Origin: Fuscibacter oryzae
Lineage (GTDB): Bacteria; Pseudomonadota; Alphaproteobacteria; Rhodobacterales; Rhodobacteraceae
Assembly: GCF_016765795.1 (NCBI RefSeq)
Contig: NZ_JAESVP010000002.1
Coordinates: forward strand, 481,153 to 545,152
DNA length: 64,000 nucleotides
Direction: 5' to 3'
Shown here: positions 43,628-51,714 of the stretch, in pieces
How positions within the stretch are numbered: the stretch's first letter is position 1
Layout of the letters: every line of letters starts with the position of its first letter
Program-made: the position numbers and the translations under genes
Notes under the pieces: generated by a model
What the model saw: the letters and a program-made list of their open reading frames with translations, nothing else
Told to the model about the DNA's origin: nothing
Databases searched by the model: none

Positions 43628-44458
43628 ATGAAAACGGTTCAAATCGGCAATCTTTCCGTCAGCAATGACCAGCCGCTTCTGGTGATTGCCGGGCCTTGCC
43701 AGTTGGAAACTCTGGATCACGCCCAGATGATCGCGGGCACTCTGGCCGAGGCCTGCGCCAAGGCGGGCGCGCAATATGTGTTCAAGGCCAGCTATGACAA
43801 GGCCAACCGCACCAGCCTGAAGGGCAAGCGCGGGTTGGGGATGGATGAGGGGCTGAAGATTCTGTCTGCCATCAAGGCGATGGGGATGCCGGTGTTGACC
43901 GATTTCCACGAGCCGGAGCAGGCGGCCGTGGTGGCCTCGGTCGTCGATGTGCTACAAATTCCGGCGCTGCTCTGCCGTCAGACCGACCTGCTGCTGGCCG
44001 CAGGCCGGACGGGGGCGGCAGTCAATGTGAAAAAGGGCCAGTTTCTCGACCCCTACGGCATGGCCAATGTGGCCGAAAAGATCGCCTCGACCGGGAATGA
44101 GCGGATTCTGCTGACCGAACGCGGCACCACCTTTGGCTATAACGGGCTGGTGGCCGACATGCGCAGCCTGCCGATCATGGGGCGCACCGGCTATCCGGTG
44201 ATCATGGATGCAACCCATGCCGTCGCTTTTCCCGGCGGTTTGGGCGACAGTTCCGGTGGCCAGCGCGAATTTGCGCCGGTGCTGGCGCGGGCGGCCGTAT
44301 CGCTGGGCATCGCCGGTGTGTTTCTGGAAACCCATCAAGACCCCGACAAGGCGCCGTCAGACGGGCCGAACATGATCTATCTGCGTGACATGCCCGCATT
44401 GATCGACAACCTGATGGCGTTCGACCGTCTTGCCAAGGCTAACCCGCTGCGCGTGTGA
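43628..44458 (+). CDS. kdsA: 3-deoxy-8-phosphooctulonate synthase (Kdo-8-P synthase)
   Basis: A 276-residue cytosolic aldolase condensing PEP and arabinose-5-phosphate. It shows VIAGPCQLE, FKASYDKANRTSLKGKRG, TDFHEPEQA, VKKGQFLDP, NERILLTERGTTFGYNGLV, PVIMDATHAVAFPGG and FLETHQDPDKAPSDGPNM. An Asn, not Cys, is expected at the first metal position for the metal-independent class; the N-terminal IAGPCQLE has Cys in a different motif. It lies 8 bases after kpsE, tying Kdo supply to capsule export. Confidence 0.97.
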   Translation: MKTVQIGNLSVSNDQPLLVIAGPCQLETLDHAQMIAGTLAEACAKAGAQYVFKASYDKANRTSLKGKRGLGMDEGLKILSAIKAMGMPVLTDFHEPEQAAVVASVVDVLQIPALLCRQTDLLLAAGRTGAAVNVKKGQFLDPYGMANVAEKIASTGNERILLTERGTTFGYNGLVADMRSLPIMGRTGYPVIMDATHAVAFPGGLGDSSGGQREFAPVLARAAVSLGIAGVFLETHQDPDKAPSDGPNMIYLRDMPALIDNLMAFDRLAKANPLRV

Positions 44459-44460
44459 CA

Positions 44461-44520
44461 CGCGTTGCAGTGGGGGTTCCCCCCCCACACACCCCGTGGG
44501 ATATTTGGGCCAATGTGAAA
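44461..44520. repeat. Dispersed repeat copy 2 (CCCGTGGGATATTT family)
   Basis: A G-rich/C-rich hairpin-like block (TGGGGGTTCCCCCCCC) followed by ACCCCGTGGGATATTTGGGC and on to 44520. The 25 bases at 44496-44520 match 38136-38160 exactly in inverted orientation. It lies directly after kdsA and may serve as its terminator. Confidence 0.75.
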
Positions 44521-44572
44521 GCGGTTGCGCTTTCGGTTGACGCCGCCCGCGCCGCCCCTTACCTCGGCGGCC

Positions 44573-46378
44573 ATGGCACGCGCACCCCTTCTTCAGCTTT
44601 CAGACATCTCGCTGACCTTCGGCGGCAATCCGGTTTTTGACGGCCTTGGCCTTGTGGTCCAGCCCGGTGATCGCGTGGCGCTTGTGGGGCGCAATGGGTC
44701 CGGCAAATCAACCTTGATGAAGGTGATGGCCGGGCTGGTCGAACCTGATCGCGGTATCCGCGTGGTGCCCCCCGGCGTGACCGTGGGCTATATGGAGCAA
44801 GACCCCGACCTGTCTGGCTTTGCCACGCTGGGCGATTACGCCGCCAGCGGATTGCCCGATGACATGGGCTGGCGCGTGGCAGCGGTGGCCGAGGGGCTGA
44901 AATTCAATCCAGACACCCCGATTTCCAGCGCCAGCGGTGGCGAACGCCGCCGCGCCGCCCTTGCCAAGCTGATGGCCGAGGCGCCCGAGCTGATGCTGTT
45001 GGACGAGCCGACCAACCACCTCGATATCGAAGCGATTGAATGGCTGGAGCGGGAATTGTCGCAGACCCGCGCCGCCTTTGTGCTGATTTCCCACGACCGC
45101 GCCTTTTTGCGCGCGCTGACCAAGGCGACACTCTGGATCGACCGGGGCGAGGTGCGTCGGCGCGAATCCGGTTTTGACGGGTTCGAGGAATGGCGCGAGG
45201 GCGTCTGGGCCGAAGAGGATGAGGCCCGCCACAAGCTGGACCGCAAGATCAAGGCCGAGGCGAAATGGGCGGTCGAGGGCATTTCGGCCCGCCGCAAGCG
45301 CAACATGGGCCGGGTGCGGGCCTTGCAAGATCTGCGCGCCGAACGCGCCAGCCAGATACGACGTCAGGGCACCGCCGCCATGGTGCTGGAAGCCGCCCCA
45401 TCAAGCGGCGCGCGCGTGGTCGAGGCCAAAGAGATTTCAAAGGCCTATGGCGACAAGGTGCTGATCAAATCGCTAAACCTGCGGGTGACGCGCGGCGACC
45501 GGGTGGCTTTTGTCGGCCCGAATGGCGTGGGCAAGACCACGCTGCTGAAAATTCTGCTGGGCCAGATAGAGCCTGATTCCGGCACGGTCAAACTAGGCAC
45601 CAATATCGAAACCGCCGTGTTCGATCAGACCCGCGCCCAACTGGACCCCGAGGCGAGCCTGTGGGAAAATCTGACCGGCGATCCGTTGATGAGCGTTTCC
45701 GGCGCCTCTGATCAGGTGCTGGTGCGCGGGCAGCCACGCCATGTGGTGGCCTATCTCAAGGATTTTCTGTTCGATGACAGCCAGGCGCGCGCGCCGGTGA
45801 AAAGCCTGTCGGGCGGCGAAAAGGCGCGGCTTTTGCTGGCAAAGCTGATGGCCAAGCCTGCGAACCTGCTGATCCTTGACGAACCGACCAACGATCTGGA
45901 TGTGGAAACGCTGGACCTGTTGCAGGATATTCTGGGAGAGTTTGACGGCACTGTCCTGCTGGTCAGCCATGATCGCGATTTCATCGACCGCATCGCCACC
46001 CAGACCGTCGCCATGGAACCGGGCGGCAAGGCCACGGTTTATCCCGGCGGCTGGTCGGATTATGCGGCGCAGCGGCCAGAGGCCATGGCGGAAACCGCTG
46101 CAAAATCAGGTGGTTCCACACCGCAATCAAAGCCTGATGTGAAGAAGCCCGATGGCCTGACCTTCACCGAGAAAAAGCGGCTAGATGCCCTGCCCGGCGT
46201 GATGGAGCGGCTGGAGGCCGAGATTGCGAAACTGGCAGGGTTCATGGAGCAGCCCGACCTTTATGAAAAAGAGCCGGTCAAGTTCCGCAAAGCGTCGGAA
46301 GCGATGGCAGAACGGCAGCAGGCGCTGGCCGAAGCCGAAGAGGAATGGCTGGCGCTGGCCGAAAAGGACGGCGCCTAG
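44573..46378 (+). CDS. ABC-F family ATPase (Uup-like)
   Basis: A 601-residue soluble protein with two ABC domains in tandem. The first has Walker A GRNGSGKST (~38-46), signature SSASGGERRRAALA and LLDEPTNHLDIEAIEWLE. The second has GPNGVGKTT (~325), SLSGGEKARLLLAKL and LILDEPTNDLDVETLD. The C-terminal ~70 residues are a charged coiled coil (LEAEIAKLAGFMEQPDLY), as in Uup. ABC-F proteins act on ribosomes or DNA rather than transport. ATG 44573 is the start. Confidence 0.92.
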   Translation: MARAPLLQLSDISLTFGGNPVFDGLGLVVQPGDRVALVGRNGSGKSTLMKVMAGLVEPDRGIRVVPPGVTVGYMEQDPDLSGFATLGDYAASGLPDDMGWRVAAVAEGLKFNPDTPISSASGGERRRAALAKLMAEAPELMLLDEPTNHLDIEAIEWLERELSQTRAAFVLISHDRAFLRALTKATLWIDRGEVRRRESGFDGFEEWREGVWAEEDEARHKLDRKIKAEAKWAVEGISARRKRNMGRVRALQDLRAERASQIRRQGTAAMVLEAAPSSGARVVEAKEISKAYGDKVLIKSLNLRVTRGDRVAFVGPNGVGKTTLLKILLGQIEPDSGTVKLGTNIETAVFDQTRAQLDPEASLWENLTGDPLMSVSGASDQVLVRGQPRHVVAYLKDFLFDDSQARAPVKSLSGGEKARLLLAKLMAKPANLLILDEPTNDLDVETLDLLQDILGEFDGTVLLVSHDRDFIDRIATQTVAMEPGGKATVYPGGWSDYAAQRPEAMAETAAKSGGSTPQSKPDVKKPDGLTFTEKKRLDALPGVMERLEAEIAKLAGFMEQPDLYEKEPVKFRKASEAMAERQQALAEAEEEWLALAEKDGA

Positions 46379-46412
46379 GCGCGCCCTCTCGCTTTGTCCG
46401 CGTCAAAATCTC

Positions 46413-46439
46413 TTGGCGAGGCAAGGAAATTGCGCTAAT
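46413..46439 (+). promoter_or_regulatory. Candidate promoter of the cysS leader
   Basis: TTGGCG (46413-46418) and GCTAAT (46434-46439) are 15 bases apart; the -10 could be read as TAATCC one or two bases later. Either would place the start point at about 46446-46449, that is on or just before the ATG of the leader peptide, making it leaderless or nearly so. Confidence 0.4.
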
Positions 46440-46448
46440 CCGCAGCCC

Positions 46449-46493
46449 ATGACGACCTATGGCATCATTGGCATTTGCTGCATTACCGGCTGA
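46449..46493 (+). CDS. cysS leader peptide with tandem Cys codons (uORF)
   Basis: A 14-codon ORF, MTTYGIIGICCITG, with adjacent TGC TGC codons at positions 10-11 and the stop 96 bases before the cysS ATG. No Shine-Dalgarno is at the right distance (AAGGAA is ~20 bases away), consistent with leaderless translation from a start point at the ATG. Cys-tRNA shortage would stall a ribosome on the Cys codons, and charged tRNA-Cys is the product of the downstream enzyme. This is the logic of amino-acid attenuation. The ORF is inferred from composition and context. Confidence 0.6.
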   Translation: MTTYGIIGICCITG

Positions 46494-46566
46494 CCTTGGG
46501 TCAAGCGGGGCGCGTTCGTCATCCTTCCTGGAAAAGATGAGATCGGCCAGCCCCGCGGGCGGTGGC
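46491..46566 (+). promoter_or_regulatory. Mutually exclusive hairpins between the leader peptide and cysS
   Basis: GCGGGGC (46505-46511) can pair with GCCCCGC (46550-46556). The same 3' arm can instead fold locally: GCCA plus GCCC (46546-46553) with GGGC and TGGC (46557-46566). A small stem TGACC/GGTCA (46491-46495, 46499-46503) overlaps the leader stop codon. The two large pairings cannot coexist, the arrangement expected of an attenuator or translation switch. No energy calculation was done. Confidence 0.45.
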
Positions 46567-46589
46567 ATTTGCCTTTTCGGGGACGAGAC

Positions 46590-47981
46590 ATGACGATCCG
46601 GCTGCACAATTCGAAGACGCGGAAGAAAGAGGCGTTTACCCCCCTCGATCCGAAAAATGTGCGCATGTATGTCTGCGGCCCGACGGTCTACGACCGCGCC
46701 CATATTGGTAACGCGCGGCCCGTGGTGGTATTCGACACGCTGTTCCGCCTGCTGCGCCATGTCTATGGGCCGGATCATGTGACCTATGTGCGCAATTTCA
46801 CCGACGTGGATGACAAGATCAACGCCAAGGCGGCAGAGACTGGCCGCCCGATCCGCGACATCACCGATGAAACGATTGCCTGGTATCATGCCGACATGGA
46901 CGCGCTGGGTGCCCTGCGCCCGACGCATGAGCCACGGGCGACGGAATATATCGGGCCGATGGTGGCGATGATCCAGACCCTGATCGACGGCGGCCATGCC
47001 TATGCCAAAGAGGGCCATGTGCTGTTCCGTGTACGGTCGTACAAGGACTATGGCGCGCTGTCGGGCCGCTCGGTCGATGACATGATCGCGGGCGCGCGGG
47101 TTGAGGTTGCGCCCTTCAAGGAAGACCCGATGGACTTCGTGCTGTGGAAGCCGTCGGATGCGGTGACGCCGGGATGGGACAGCCCTTGGGGCTATGGCCG
47201 GCCCGGCTGGCATATCGAATGCAGCGCGATGAGCCATGAACTGCTGGGCGCCAGTTTCGACATCCACGGCGGAGGGCTGGACCTGCAATTCCCCCACCAT
47301 GAGAATGAGATTGCGCAATCCTGCTGCGCCCACCCCGAGGCGGGGTTTGCGAATGTGTGGATGCACAATGAGATGTTGCAGGTCGAGGGGAAGAAGATGT
47401 CCAAGAGCTTGGGCAATTTCTTTACCGTGCGGGATTTGCTGGATCGGGGCTATCCGGGCTTTTTGATCAGAATGGTCTTCTTGATGACCCACTACAGCAA
47501 GCCGATGGATTGGACCGAGGCTAAGTTCAGGCAGGCACAGAACGAGCTACATAAGTGGTCTTACTGGGTGTCGAACTTCAGTGAAACGACTTTGCCTCCC
47601 TCCTTTGAGTTGATCGCGGCTCTGGCCGACGACCTGAACACGCCCGAAGCACTAACGATTATGCGGACAGAATTCCGCGAATGTCGCTATGAGCAACTGG
47701 CTGCTGACCTAAAGTTCCTCGCTATCTGGGACGGCCAGTCGCCGGATCAGATTAGTCTGTTGCACGTCCATAATTCGGATGATCGGCGCGAGTTCACTTG
47801 GAAGATTGATGATTTGCTCCGCCGACTGGAAATGGCTCGTAATGAGAAAAACTACTTCGAGGCTGATCGGATTAAGAGCGGCCTCGCTGCGGCCGGCGTG
47901 TCGGTACAGATAGGCAAGCTTTCGACATCTTACGAGATGACGGCTGCATTCGACCCCGCGAAACTGGCGGAACTGGAATAA
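46590..47981 (+). CDS. cysS: Cysteinyl-tRNA synthetase
   Basis: A 463-residue class I synthetase. The N-terminal half is canonical: [19 protein letters not shown] (HIGH-type motif and first zinc Cys), [29 protein letters not shown] and KMSKSLGN. From about residue 295 the sequence drifts from the family ([20 protein letters not shown] onwards), and codon use is less GC-rich than in neighbours until the last ~10 residues. The gene is full length and in frame. ATG 46590 follows CGGGGA. A Cys-Cys leader peptide precedes it. Confidence 0.95.
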   Translation: MTIRLHNSKTRKKEAFTPLDPKNVRMYVCGPTVYDRAHIGNARPVVVFDTLFRLLRHVYGPDHVTYVRNFTDVDDKINAKAAETGRPIRDITDETIAWYHADMDALGALRPTHEPRATEYIGPMVAMIQTLIDGGHAYAKEGHVLFRVRSYKDYGALSGRSVDDMIAGARVEVAPFKEDPMDFVLWKPSDAVTPGWDSPWGYGRPGWHIECSAMSHELLGASFDIHGGGLDLQFPHHENEIAQSCCAHPEAGFANVWMHNEMLQVEGKKMSKSLGNFFTVRDLLDRGYPGFLIRMVFLMTHYSKPMDWTEAKFRQAQNELHKWSYWVSNFSETTLPPSFELIAALADDLNTPEALTIMRTEFRECRYEQLAADLKFLAIWDGQSPDQISLLHVHNSDDRREFTWKIDDLLRRLEMARNEKNYFEADRIKSGLAAAGVSVQIGKLSTSYEMTAAFDPAKLAELE

Positions 47982-47982
47982 G

Positions 47983-48050
47983 CCGGAGTTTTCAAAAACT
48001 CCGGGCAACTTTCTTCGAAGAAAATTGCAAATTCCTTCGAAGGAATTTGC
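47983..48050 (+). repeat. Three consecutive palindromes after cysS
   Basis: First, CCGGAGTTT/AAACTCCGG-type stem (47983-47991 with 47996-48004). Second, an imperfect palindrome with core TTTCTTCGAAGAAA (48005-48028). Third, a perfect 24-base palindrome with core TTCCTTCGAAGGAA (48027-48050). The first may terminate cysS. The TTCGAA-centred palindromes look like a mobile or dispersed repeat; a related sequence is at 60520-60539. Confidence 0.75.
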
Positions 48051-48062
48051 CAGGGGCCAGCG

Positions 48063-49679
48063 ATGAGCGAGCGACTTTACCTTTTCGACACCACCCTGCG
48101 CGATGGTCAGCAAACCCAGGGCGTGCAATTCTCGGCCGGTGATAAACGCCAGATCGCGCTGGCGCTGGATGCTTTGGGCGTTGACTATATCGAGGGCGGC
48201 TGGCCCGGTGCCAACCCGACCGACAGCGAGTTTTTCGCAGCCGCGCCGCAGACCCGCGCCACGATGACCGCCTTTGGCATGACCAAACGCGCGGGCCGCA
48301 GTGCGGAGAATGACGATGTGCTGGCGGCGGTCCTCAACGCTGAAACCCCGGCGGTCTGTCTGGTGGGCAAGACGCATGAGTTTCATGTGACGACCGCGCT
48401 TGGCATCAGCCTTGACGAAAACCTTGAAAACATCCGCGCCAGCATCGCTCATGTCGTGGCCAAGGGGCGCGAGGCGATGCTCGATGCCGAGCATTTCTTT
48501 GACGGCTATCGCGCCAATCCGGCCTATGCCCTGTCCTGCCTGACGGCGGCTCGCGATGCCGGGGCGCGCTGGATCGTGCTGTGCGATACCAACGGCGGCA
48601 CCCTGCCTGCCGAGGTGGGCCGCGTGGTGGCCGAGGTGATCGCGGCGGGCATTCCCGGCGACCGTTTGGGCATTCATTGCCACGACGATACCGGCAATGC
48701 GGTGGCCAACAGCCTTGCCGCCGTGCTGGCGGGCGCGCGGCAGGTTCAGGGCACGCTGAACGGCCTTGGCGAACGCTGCGGCAATGCCAATCTGGTGACG
48801 CTGATCCCGACCTTGCTGCTGAAAGAACCCTTTGCCAGCACGCTGGAAACCGGCGTCTCGCGGCAGGCTTTGGCGGGATTGGTGCGCACCAGCCGGATGT
48901 TGGATGACATTCTGAACCGGGTTCCGCTGCGGTCGGCGCCCTATGTCGGGGCCAGTGCGTTCGCCCACAAGGCGGGCCTGCATGCAAGCGCCATTCTGAA
49001 AGACCCCACCACCTACGAACACATCCCGCCCGAAACGGTGGGCAACGCGCGCCTGATCCCGATGAGCAATCAGGCCGGGCAATCGAACCTGCGCGCCCAG
49101 CTTGCGCAGGCCGGGATCGAGGTGGCCCCCAAAGACCCGCGCCTTGGCCGGATTCTGGAGATCATCAAAGAGCGTGAGGATCAGGGCTATGCCTATGACG
49201 GCGCGCAGGCCAGTTTTGAACTGCTGGCGCGGCGGGAACTGGGCCTTTGCCCCAGCTTTTTCGAGGTAAAGCGCTATCGCGTGACGGTCGAGCGGCGAAA
49301 GAACAAATATGACCGCATGATCAGCCTGTCCGAAGCCGTGGTGGTGGTGAAGGTCGGCGAGCAAAAGATGATGTCGGTCAGCGACAGCATGGATGAAGAT
49401 GGCAGCGACCGTGGCCCGGTGAACGCGCTGTCCAAGGCGCTGGCCAAGGATCTTGGCCCCTATCAGGCGTGCATCGACGATATGAAGCTGGTCGATTTCA
49501 AGGTGCGGATCACCCAAGGCGGCACCGAGGCCGTGACGCGTGTCATCATCGACAGCGAGGATGGTCAGGGCCACCGCTGGTCCACTGTCGGCGTCAGCCC
49601 GAACATCGTGGATGCCAGCTTTGAGGCGCTCTTGGATGCGATCAACTGGAAGCTGGTTCGCGACATGGGCGCGGCATGA
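48063..49679 (+). CDS. cimA: (R)-citramalate synthase
   Basis: A 538-residue enzyme condensing pyruvate and acetyl-CoA for the threonine-independent isoleucine route. The HMGL-like TIM barrel opens FDTTLRDGQQTQGVQFS and has YIEGGWPGANPTDSEFF, LCDTNGGTLP, HCHDDTGNAVANS and NGLGERCGNANL. A C-terminal LeuA-type dimer/regulatory domain (FEVKRYRVTVER, then GTEAVTRVIIDSEDGQGHRWSTVGVS) allows isoleucine feedback. The GW(P)GANPTD motif fits CimA rather than LeuA. It overlaps the next gene by ATGA. Confidence 0.95.
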   Translation: MSERLYLFDTTLRDGQQTQGVQFSAGDKRQIALALDALGVDYIEGGWPGANPTDSEFFAAAPQTRATMTAFGMTKRAGRSAENDDVLAAVLNAETPAVCLVGKTHEFHVTTALGISLDENLENIRASIAHVVAKGREAMLDAEHFFDGYRANPAYALSCLTAARDAGARWIVLCDTNGGTLPAEVGRVVAEVIAAGIPGDRLGIHCHDDTGNAVANSLAAVLAGARQVQGTLNGLGERCGNANLVTLIPTLLLKEPFASTLETGVSRQALAGLVRTSRMLDDILNRVPLRSAPYVGASAFAHKAGLHASAILKDPTTYEHIPPETVGNARLIPMSNQAGQSNLRAQLAQAGIEVAPKDPRLGRILEIIKEREDQGYAYDGAQASFELLARRELGLCPSFFEVKRYRVTVERRKNKYDRMISLSEAVVVVKVGEQKMMSVSDSMDEDGSDRGPVNALSKALAKDLGPYQACIDDMKLVDFKVRITQGGTEAVTRVIIDSEDGQGHRWSTVGVSPNIVDASFEALLDAINWKLVRDMGAA

Positions 49680-50419
49680 CTTTGGACGCCTGTGCAGAAT
49701 TGCTGCGGCGCGGCGACGCCGACCGCTTTGCCGCAGCAATGGCTGCCCCGGCGCAGCATCGTGCCCGTCTTTTGCCGCTTTACGCCTTCAATCTGGAGGT
49801 GGCGCGCGCACCGTGGGTTTCCAAGGAGCCGATGATTGCCGAAATGCGCCTGCAATGGTGGCGTGATGTGGTGGCCGAACCGCAGCCGCGCGCGCATGAA
49901 GTGGCCGGGCCGTTTCATACGGTGATCCGGCAGGCCGCCCTGCCCTTGGCGGTGATCGACCGGCTGATCGCTGCGCGCCTGCACGATGCCTGGGGCGAGC
50001 CTTTCGCCGATATGGCCGCGTTTGACGCCTATCTGAACGATACCGCTGGCGGGCTGATGTGGCTAGCCTCAACCGCCTGCGGCGGTACGGATGAGGTGGC
50101 GGCGCGGCATCTGGGCTGGGCGCAGGGCGTGGCCAACTATCTGCGGGCTGTACCAGAGCTGGAGGCGCGCGGCCGCTTTCCACTGCCTGATGGCAGACCA
50201 GAGGCTCTGCGGAAACTGGCGGAACACGGCCTTGAAAGGCTGCGTCAGGCCCGCACGGGAAAGGTTGCGCCCGCTGCGGCCTTGGCGGCATGGCAGACGG
50301 CGAGGCTGCTGAAACTGGCGGCCCGCGATCCGGCAGCGGTGGCCGAAGGGCGGTTGGAGCTTTCGGAATTTGCCAAGCGTGGCGGTCTATTGTGGCAGGC
50401 GATGACGGGGCGCTACTGA
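49676..50419 (+). CDS. Squalene/phytoene synthase-fold protein, NDUFAF6-like
   Basis: A 247-residue protein with the all-helical fold of trans-isoprenoid synthases: LLPLYAFNLEVARAPWVSKEPMIAEMRLQWWRDVV and WAQGVANYLRAVPELEARGRFPLPD. The Asp-rich metal-binding motifs of true phytoene synthases are not present, so catalysis is doubtful. It most resembles NDUFAF6, a mitochondrial complex I assembly factor of alphaproteobacterial descent. ATG 49676 overlaps the cimA stop by four bases, so translation is coupled to cimA. Confidence 0.82.
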   Translation: MTLDACAELLRRGDADRFAAAMAAPAQHRARLLPLYAFNLEVARAPWVSKEPMIAEMRLQWWRDVVAEPQPRAHEVAGPFHTVIRQAALPLAVIDRLIAARLHDAWGEPFADMAAFDAYLNDTAGGLMWLASTACGGTDEVAARHLGWAQGVANYLRAVPELEARGRFPLPDGRPEALRKLAEHGLERLRQARTGKVAPAAALAAWQTARLLKLAARDPAAVAEGRLELSEFAKRGGLLWQAMTGRY

Positions 50420-50449
50420 CCCCCTCCCCATTTCAGGGAGTGGGCGCGA

Positions 50450-51658
50450 TCAGCGCGTTTCCTTTGGCCGCAGCATCAGCCAGATCAGCGCTGCACCCGC
50501 CAGCACCAGAAACGGCGTCATCGCCAGGTTGACCGCCTGCCAGCCCGATTGCGGCGAACCACCCGAGCAGTTCATCAACCCGCCCGAAGACAGGCTGGCC
50601 AGCGTCACGCCACCGAAGACCACAAAGTCATTCAACCCCTGCAACCGCCCCCGCTCTGACGGGGCTTGCGCTGCGGTCAGCATGCTGGTTGCACCGATGA
50701 ACCCAAAGTTCCAGCCGACGCCCAGCAGGATCAGCGCCAGGAAAAAGTTTTCCAGATGCACGCCAGACAGGGCAACTGCCCCTGCCCCGGCCAATATCAC
50801 CAAGCCTATGGCCACCACCTTTTGCGCGCCGATCCGGGCAATGACATGGCCCGTAAAGAACGAGGGCAGATACATCGCCAGCACATGCGACGACACCACA
50901 TTGGCGGCATCATTGGTGTGATAGCCGCAGCCGACGATGGCCAGCGGCGACGAGGTCATCACCAGATTCATCAGCGCATAAGAAACCGTGGCACAGATCA
51001 TCGCCACCGCGATGACGGGCGTTCTGATCAACTCGCCCTTGGTGCGGCCCAGCGGCGCACCGGCGACCGGGGCGGCGGGTTTCGGAATCTTCAGCCCGGC
51101 AAACAGGAACACCCCCACAAGGTTCAGCGCGATCACCGCCAGATAGCTGCCAAGGAAGGGTACGATAAAGGCCTCTGTCGTTGCCTTCACCAGTTGCGGG
51201 CCAAAGACGGCAGAGAACAGGCCCCCCGCCATCACCCAGGAAATCGCCTTGGGGCGGAAGGCCTCTGAGGCGGTATCGGCGGCGGCAAAGCGGTAAAAGC
51301 CTTGCGCGCTCATGTAAACGCCAGTGAACAGTCCACCCAGCACGAACAGCCAGAAGCTGCCCCACAAAAGACCCAGCGCACCAAGGGCCGCGCCCAATGC
51401 ACCGCCCATCGCGCCGACGACAAAGCCCGCGCGTCGCCCGTGCCGCGCCATGAAGGCGGAAATCGGCGTCGCGGTCAGCATCGAACCCAGTACGGCGGCG
51501 GTAATCGGCAGTGTGGCCCAGCATTTGTTGGGCGCCAGCCCTTGCCCTGCCAGCCCGGCGATGGTGAAGATAACGGGCATCTGTGCCCCCAGCACGGCCT
51601 GCGCCGCGACAAGGACCAGAACATTGCGGCGGGCCAGACTGTCATTGGGTTCATGCAT
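50450..51658 (-). CDS. MFS transporter
   Basis: A 402-residue, ~12-segment carrier. It begins LARRNVLVLVAAQAVLGAQMPVIFTIAGLAG and has the motif A loop ISAFMARHGRRAGFVVGAMGG between segments 2 and 3, and PSERGRLQGLNDFVVFGGV late. The group is common in alphaproteobacteria and lacks a known substrate. ATG 51658 (MHEPN) is chosen; earlier in-frame TTG at 51685 lacks support. It is divergent from the AlkA-like glycosylase gene with 56 bases between. Confidence 0.87.
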   Translation of the reverse strand: MHEPNDSLARRNVLVLVAAQAVLGAQMPVIFTIAGLAGQGLAPNKCWATLPITAAVLGSMLTATPISAFMARHGRRAGFVVGAMGGALGAALGALGLLWGSFWLFVLGGLFTGVYMSAQGFYRFAAADTASEAFRPKAISWVMAGGLFSAVFGPQLVKATTEAFIVPFLGSYLAVIALNLVGVFLFAGLKIPKPAAPVAGAPLGRTKGELIRTPVIAVAMICATVSYALMNLVMTSSPLAIVGCGYHTNDAANVVSSHVLAMYLPSFFTGHVIARIGAQKVVAIGLVILAGAGAVALSGVHLENFFLALILLGVGWNFGFIGATSMLTAAQAPSERGRLQGLNDFVVFGGVTLASLSSGGLMNCSGGSPQSGWQAVNLAMTPFLVLAGAALIWLMLRPKETR

Positions 51659-51714
51659 GATTGCAAAGGCGTATCTGTCGCCCAAACCTTGGGCAAGAGT
51701 GAAACGGAGAGGCC

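Noticed and set aside
47709..49739. Very long open frame on the minus strand opposite cimA and the end of cysS
   Set aside because: It is the antisense shadow of a GC-rich coding region; its His/Arg/Gln-rich translation matches no family, while both plus-strand genes are clear.
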